64,000 nt of DNA from Manihot esculenta. Lineage: Eukaryota; Streptophyta; Magnoliopsida; Malpighiales; Euphorbiaceae. A program made the translations under genes and the position numbers. Below are positions 58,801 through 64,000 of this stretch, one piece after another (positions within the stretch are counted from its first letter, which is position 1; each line of letters opens with the position of its first letter). Below the pieces are notes generated by a model. That model had not been told where the DNA came from. It did no database searches and was given only the letters and a program-made list of their open reading frames with translations. The stretch is from the NCBI RefSeq assembly GCF_001659605.2, contig NC_035161.2:4048265-4112264 (forward strand), written 5' to 3'.

Positions 58801-61800
58801 AAGAGGCAAATTGCCTAGATTTTAGGGGTGTTTATCCCGTTCATTCAATTTTACAAGCATATTAATCTGCAGCTCAGGTCCAAAATCACCTTCATCCAAG
58901 CAGGAATACTTCTCAAGACCCAGATTCATCAATTCATTACAAAAGAACACAGAAGGCTAAGGTACTCCTCACCAGTACTCATCAGTACTCACAGACCCAT
59001 ACGAGCGATGGACTAGCCAAAGAAAGTTCTTTGCTTGAATAGATCTTTAATATTTTTCCCCACATACACAAAAATCAAAACCCACTGACTTCTGAAAATC
59101 CATATAAAAGATTACTTTCTGCAATTCGCCGTCAGTTTTTGTATCTTACATCAATTTGGTATCCAAGCAAGCACAGAAAGTTAAATACCACAACTTGCAT
59201 TTGCACTGACCTAAGAAGGAATCAGAAAACACAAAAGAGCAAACAGAGAATCAGAACTGCAAGTTCATGTGCTTGGTGGACAGATAAGTATGAAGGCATT
59301 ATTCATTGTTGTAGAAAATTTTGATTCATCAAGAAGTTAATTTATGATATATAGAAGATGCAAAGCTGCTGAACATTTTTCCAAGATTATTATCTATGTA
59401 GTACAAATAAAAGTCACTTAACCATTAAAAACATCCAATTGTTTAAAAAGTAGCATGCAACAATGCTTGTTCCAGTAGAATTTGATCTAGAATTGATAAG
59501 AGAAGGCACTTTGTTCATTGAGCCTTCTTCCAATTATGCTTGTTTGTTAACCATTTCAAACATCAAAGCTATTGTTGACAACTGATAAAGGAAACGGTAA
59601 AGTTAGTGCAACTGGATAGAGTTTGATCAAAAGCAAGGCCACAAAAAAAAAAAAAAGCAAAAGAGACAAAGAGAGAAAAAGATCCTTGATCATCATCATA
59701 AACACAAATGTCAATAACTGATGAAAAAGAGTGAACTGGAAGCAAACAGAACAAGAAGATAGGTGTTCTGCCATTGCACAACATACAAATCAAAGGAAAT
59801 CTGATCTTCTGCATACGAATCAAAGAAAGCTGAATCTTCTGCATATATTGCTTCAACATTACTGTTCAATAATTCGATGGTCATATTGAAAATATCAATA
59901 CTATGAAATCTCATTGCTGCTGTCATAAAAAAGGACAAAATGGAACCAAGAAACTCTTTTAATTCCAAGTCAAGCATGGAATGACTTGATTGAGGCTCAT
60001 TATGGTGTTTCAACTTTCAGCACAAGTTCTCCAACCATGAGAGCATGATGTTGAACACAGGAGACCCTAAGAAGCAAAAGCTTAAGCACATGCTTAAGCA
60101 TTAAATACAAGGCCATTTAACATATCTCACTTGGGAGTATCTAATTCCTGCCAAATAAGTATAGTGTTGTTATTATATTTACCTCACTAGCTCTAACTCT
60201 TACTAAGTTTTCTTCTTATCAAGTAACTATGTATATTTAGGTAATTTCGGGTTTTTTTATGGAAGTTGCATGTGGGTCTTAAATTAAACCCCATTAAAAA
60301 TTTTAATTCTTGGTTAGATTATGTTGAGACCCTAATTCATCCTCCAGCAATGCATTTCAGAAGCACAAGAAAAAGCACCAAGATGTAGTTCACAAACTAT
60401 ACTAACCAAATACATATTTATGAACTATTTGACCTGTGAAGCTCCACAACTAAGCAAGCACATATTTATGAACTTTTTTACCTTTGGAATTCCACGCAGA
60501 AGCAACCAAAAGGACACTCCACCCTACAGCAATTTTAGTAATATGATTAATCCATTTTAGCTTTCCTGCTCAAATGTCCAAAAGTACATGCCTGATTAGG
60601 CTTTCTCAAGCATTAAGTGATTCATACATCGACAAAGAGATCTGTAAAGTGAAACTTTTAGCATCCTAAAGGGTGACAATTTCATGTTGTTGCTAGCAAA
60701 CTTCTCCATCATGGTAATCAACATCCAAATCCATCTCACTATTATTTCTCCAAGTCCCACTGATCAAACTCATCTCTTCCTGTCTTTGATCAATTGCCTC
60801 AATCAACCAGTACCTGGATAATTATTTGGCTGCCAAACTGGATGATCAGCTGGAATTTAGATTTTAACTTGTAAGGAGTTGCAAGGGCGTAACTTATATG
60901 CAAAAGGCACATAGAGAAGAAGCCCCTAACTGAACTAATTAACTAAAAGCATTAAAAGGCAAAGAAGTCCTTAGCTCCTAAATAAACTAATTAACTAAAA
61001 GCGTAAAAAGCCATGAAATTTAGCTTATCCAAAAGCAAAATCCTTTACAAAATACAAAAGAAATAAAAGTTTAGGTGGATAATGCTTCATAAGGGAATGA
61101 GACTGTTGAGAAAAGAATTTGAGCTTTAATCAAAGGTTGCTCACACTCCTCACTCTTCCAAGTTCTGTCTATGCCTTTTCCACACGTCTATCAGCACCAT
61201 CTTCGCATTCTCCTATATTCTCATCTAAACAAAAAATTAATGCGCCCTCACTGCAGTGCAGACCTTGGTATTAAAAAAAATTCTTCAAGGATTGAGAAAT
61301 TCAACGAGTTAGACATGAGTCTATGTTACAGTAAATAACAACACGAGAACACTCGCTGAAAACAGAAAGCAGGGCCTAAGGACACTTTCGTCATTTCACT
61401 TTCAACGAAAAAACACGTATCCGTTGGAGCTTCAAACCAGCAAAAACAAAACCCTAAAAGAGAAATTCGCAATCCTCCCATATCATCCGCTCCGTTTGGC
61501 TGTTACATAAACACCAAACGCGAAAAGGGAAACCATAATTCAAAGGGAAGAGCTTGAGGGTGATTATTTTTTTTTTCCTTTGTGAAAAAAGGAGAGAAAA
61601 TCCGATTAATTTTCAGTGATTTTCTCCAAATTACCATACATTGTAAACAATTAACAAAAAAATCCGTCTCTGAAAAAATCCGATTAATTTTCAGTTATTT
61701 TCTCCAAATTATCATACATTGTAAACAATTAACAAAAAAATCCGTCTCTGAACGTACCCTGGTTCCCTCTCCATGAGGCAAGTACTTCAACAGAATTTCC

Positions 61801-62066
61801 CTCATGAACTTCATCTTATCATCTCTACTCACACTAAGCATACTCGGCGGCAAGTACTGTTCCAACGAGCTAAAGACCGAAGGACTAAAATCCAATTGCA
61901 GATCCTCATAGCTCTCCGGCTTATGATCTTTATTAGGATTCAGCCTAAGCCTCTGACTCGGCGTCACAGAAACAACCGGAGTTGCCTGCTTCCCGGAGTT
62001 CGCAGCTGCCACAGTACCGTTACCATCTCCGGCGACCGGAGGCACATCCCGGCGATCACCAGACAT
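46886..62066 (-). CDS. 2-oxoglutarate/Fe(II)-dependent PKHD-type dioxygenase, 9 exons, 387 aa
   Basis: Exons in transcript order: 61758-62066, 57988-58035, 57477-57653, 57196-57346, 57003-57089, 49192-49316, 48140-48258, 47560-47671, 46886-46921. All introns are GT-AG and phases agree. Length and sequence resemble the Arabidopsis PKHD-type hydroxylase At1g22950; substrates of that plant group are unknown. The N-terminus is Ala/Gly/Pro-rich and low-complexity. The double-stranded beta-helix carries the iron-binding triad: His260 and Asp262 in GFHVDDSEVTLNVCLG, and a distal His, most likely His320, in HRHGARATTSGHR, with Arg330 as the 2-oxoglutarate anchor. SGGELFFRGTRC is a further family match. 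The C-terminus is a charged helix (MKKYQKDFSNWCGECLREKK). Start chosen at MSGDRRDVPP, the first ATG in frame. No damage seen despite a 7.7-kb intron full of transposons. Confidence 0.94.
47528..47541 (+). repeat. Poly(G) run (14 G) after a TA/GA stretch
   Basis: Lies in intron 8 of the dioxygenase gene, about 20 bp from the exon 8 donor at 47559; C-run in the transcript. Confidence 0.85.
51552..51744 (+). repeat. Copia 5' LTR
   Basis: Runs TGTTGACCAACATAG to ...TTTCTTCA, ending directly at the PBS. Confidence 0.9.
51745..51756 (+). other. Copia primer binding site
   Basis: TGGTATCAAAGC, one base from the TGGTATCAGAGC initiator-tRNA-Met type PBS. Confidence 0.85.
52220..55330 (+). pseudogene. 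Copia pol polyprotein relic
   Basis: Fragments in several frames follow copia order: protease APYIIDSGANKHMTG (about 52228), the GAG-pre-integrase motif WHRRSGHPK with CDACEYAKYTRT (about 52640-52745), integrase remnants near VLRTNNGTE (52930), RT with LSYAANLDGD, QFDVKYAFLHRDLEEKI and the catalytic LIVYVDDIVM (about 54395-54425), and RNase H LLYCDNKAVISMAHN then VQHDPTKHRD (about 55095-55175). Only about 470 bp separate PBS and protease, so gag is mostly deleted. Stops and frameshifts are many. Confidence 0.9.
55355..55546 (+). repeat. Copia 3' LTR
   Basis: Starts TGTTGTCCAACATAG; the terminal CA has mutated to CG (TTCTTCG). Confidence 0.88.
58036..61757 (-). other. Intron 1 of the dioxygenase gene (3.7 kb)
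   Basis: No gene or complete transposon identified. 58555-58810 contains sequence of the TTTGTCCCTACACTAAAAAG / GCAATGGACTTTTCC type suggesting a worn MITE. Short reading frames here look like chance. Confidence 0.6.
61601..61756. repeat. Tandem duplication of 78 bp at the exon 1 splice donor
   Basis: Two head-to-tail copies (61601-61678 and 61679-61756) start TCCGATTAATTTTCAGT and contain ATACATTGTAAACAATTAAC. They differ at very few bases. The copy boundary ends at the donor GT (61756-61757) of intron 1. Confidence 0.92.
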
Positions 62067-62284
62067 GATGAAGGTCACAGTATGTATGGGAAAGCAAAGG
62101 CTATCTTAAAGCATTGGCAGTGAATGGAAATGGCTGAGGATGAAATGGGAATTTCGGGAGAGAATTAGGGTTTCTGCAGCGGAGCTGAGCTAAAGCTAAG
62201 AGGTTCTTGCTGTGGAACGTGAAGTGAGGGGGTTTGTTGCCCGTTTCAGTTAGGGTTTGGCAAAATTTGGTAGTTTTTGCGCTG

Positions 62285-62291
62285 CTTTATA
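62285..62291 (-). promoter_or_regulatory. Candidate TATA box of the dioxygenase gene
   Basis: Minus-strand TATAAAG lies about 220 bp upstream of the start codon. The 5' UTR would then be about 190 nt. Based on position and motif only. Confidence 0.4.
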
Positions 62292-62739
62292 GAAGCATGA
62301 CATTTGACACTCGTTTGTTTAGCGCGTGAATGTAACACTACTTATCAATTGGGTGTTGTCTAGGACCCCACGTTGAATATGGCCATTGTAATGGGGAGTA
62401 TTTAAGGATGGCGTGTGAGTGTTCTAGGATTTTCTTATGGCTATACGGTACAAAACTATCTGCGTTATCTAGGCAACTGGATATTGAGCAATAAATGTAA
62501 AGAAATTATTTTTCCTAATATTTTTAAAATCCACATTTACAGTCTTTTTTACCTTTTTCTTATTAATTAAACAGGTGAATTTTAAAGGAAAATTTAATTA
62601 ATCTATTTTAATTTTTAGTTTGAAAAATAATTAATTAATCTTTAAGTTTTTATTTCGTCTACCTGTTAGTCTTTATGTGAAATTTAAATCAAGTTTTATA
62701 TTCGTCAATGTATTTAAATGAATCAGCAACTATTATTAT

Positions 62740-63549
62740 ATTAAAAATTTTGGCTTACCAAAGACTGGTCGTTCTCTTTCCTCTCTCGTCTTTTCTTTTT
62801 TTCTTGGAGAGCAGTTCCCTTGTCCTCTGTTATCCACAGTCTCTCCCTCCACCTTCCACGCAATGGAGGCTTCCTTCCATGCCGGAGAGTGAGTCTTTTC
62901 CTCCCACCTCTAGGCAAAGTTTGATATATATTTTTGAGTAATTTTGGTGACAGATTCCATTGTTATTGGAGTTGATTTGTTTAGATCTATTTGCTAAGTA
63001 GTTTGGTTTTCTAGGTCTTGAGTCTTTCTTCTCGGTGTTTTTATTGTGCATGCAAGCTTCTAAACCTTTCCGGACTAAGCTTCAAAGAGAAATTTTCTTT
63101 CGCTACACGTCTTGGTGGACAAGATCCAGAAGGTTTTCGCTTTTGTTTATTGGTAGTCGTTTAGATTCACTTCGTCGAGCCACTTCCCTTTGCTTGCTAG
63201 TGCCTTGACCATCATCATTCCTAGTTCTCTCATCCTTTGGTACCCAAAGCTAATAATTTTGGATCCTCACTGCCAGCGAAGACCGCCGACAGTTGGTCGC
63301 TTTGGACTCTATTTGAAAAGCGTGAGGTTATATCTGTTGGTCCCTTTAGTCTTGGATAACGGCGACTGTTGAGATGTGATGCTTCTCCTGCCATGACCAG
63401 CTAGGTTAGATTTGGATGTGATTGGGCTTGTGTTAGACCTTCATATTTTAGTTAGGCCGGGGTTTTCTTTTAATTGGCTTTTTTATGTTCTTGTATTTGG
63501 ATTCTTAGGCCTATCTTTACCAATCAATCTTATTTTTGACAAAAAAAAT
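62740..63549 (+). mobile_element. Possible retroposon (LINE- or SINE-like, non-coding)
   Basis: A GC-richer block begins at about 62740 (ATTTTGGCTTACCAAAG) and ends in TTTTTGACAAAAAAAA (A-tail 63541-63548) within AT-rich DNA. TATTATATT occurs just left of the block and CTATTATATT just right of the tail, possibly an imperfect target duplication. The 3' end style (TTAGGCC...CAATCTTATTTTTGAC then A-tail) fits plant non-LTR retroposons. No ORF2 domain is present. Confidence 0.35.
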
Positions 63550-64000
63550 ACTATTATATTTACATAATAGTTCATAATTTTAGAAAATATAATGACTATA
63601 GTTATTTTTTTCAATAAATTTAACCTTTAAAATGACTAAAGGCATTAGAGAGTAAACAAAGAACAGATAATGGCTAACTACTCTATTTTTTAAAAATAGA
63701 TAATTAAGTTATTAATTTCATTAAAATAAATACTCTAAAAAGTAAGTCTTCAATTTTAAATTCCATTTATTTTTTCAAGGATTAAAACAAAAAAATAGAA
63801 ATGAAGGAGAATTTATGCCATTAATGTTCAGAGTTTAACATTCATGAAAAGGGAGGTTATCTGATTATGGAACTAATATTCAAAAATATAAATTTTTTTT
63901 TTTTTTTTAAATGGCGATCAAGATTAGGAGAGTAGAATTTGAAATCTCTCACATTTACTCTAATAAACTTTCTACCAGATTAAGTGTGTAAATTCAAAAA
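63550..64000. other. AT-rich intergenic DNA
   Basis: Nothing recognised; T-run at 63893-63908. Confidence 0.6.

Overview
This window is plant nuclear DNA, almost certainly from a eudicot. The host genes have many short GT-AG introns, intergenic DNA is very AT-rich, and every major class of plant transposable element is present. The gene complement and the LTR style give me an impression of Euphorbiaceae (a cassava-like genome), but this is not proven from the sequence.

Three host genes can be reconstructed exon by exon, all on the minus strand. (1) 13246-16466 is a two-exon gene for a DUF599 membrane protein (241 aa). (2) 26888-38662 is a twelve-exon nuclear poly(A) polymerase of the PAPS type (759 aa) with the catalytic GADID core. 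(3) 46886-62066 is a nine-exon 2-oxoglutarate/Fe(II) PKHD-type dioxygenase resembling Arabidopsis At1g22950 (387 aa). All splice junctions used obey GT-AG and keep the frame. The genes look functional despite very large repeat-filled introns (2.5, 4.1, 2.7, 7.7 and 3.7 kb).

The rest is layered mobile DNA. At 1-8751 lies a young Ty3/gypsy chromovirus (Tekay/Del type), its 5' LTR cut by the window edge. It has landed in the reverse transcriptase of an older minus-strand Tat-type gypsy element (8752-12212). At 17215-21730 a decayed hAT transposase gene is split by a 2.5-kb CACTA element, which in turn carries a 0.84-kb Mutator-type MITE with a GAA-rich core; both insertions have exact target site duplications. 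A dead LINE follows at about 23.8-26.1 kb. Intron 10 of the poly(A) polymerase gene holds a 1.2-kb Pack-MULE-like element (28424-29655) with a captured aspartyl-protease gene fragment. At 43.0-44.7 kb two Tat LTRs face each other in inverted orientation around a gag fragment. A 614-bp solo LTR with a perfect 5-bp duplication lies at 45054-45667. Intron 5 of the dioxygenase gene contains a full-length but decayed Ty1/copia element (51552-55546) sitting inside an older MITE-like repeat.

I found no CRISPR, operon or bacterial-type system, and no convincing tRNA, rRNA or miRNA gene. The most interesting structures are the Pack-MULE inside the poly(A) polymerase intron, the inverted-LTR Tat structure, and the three-level nested DNA transposons.
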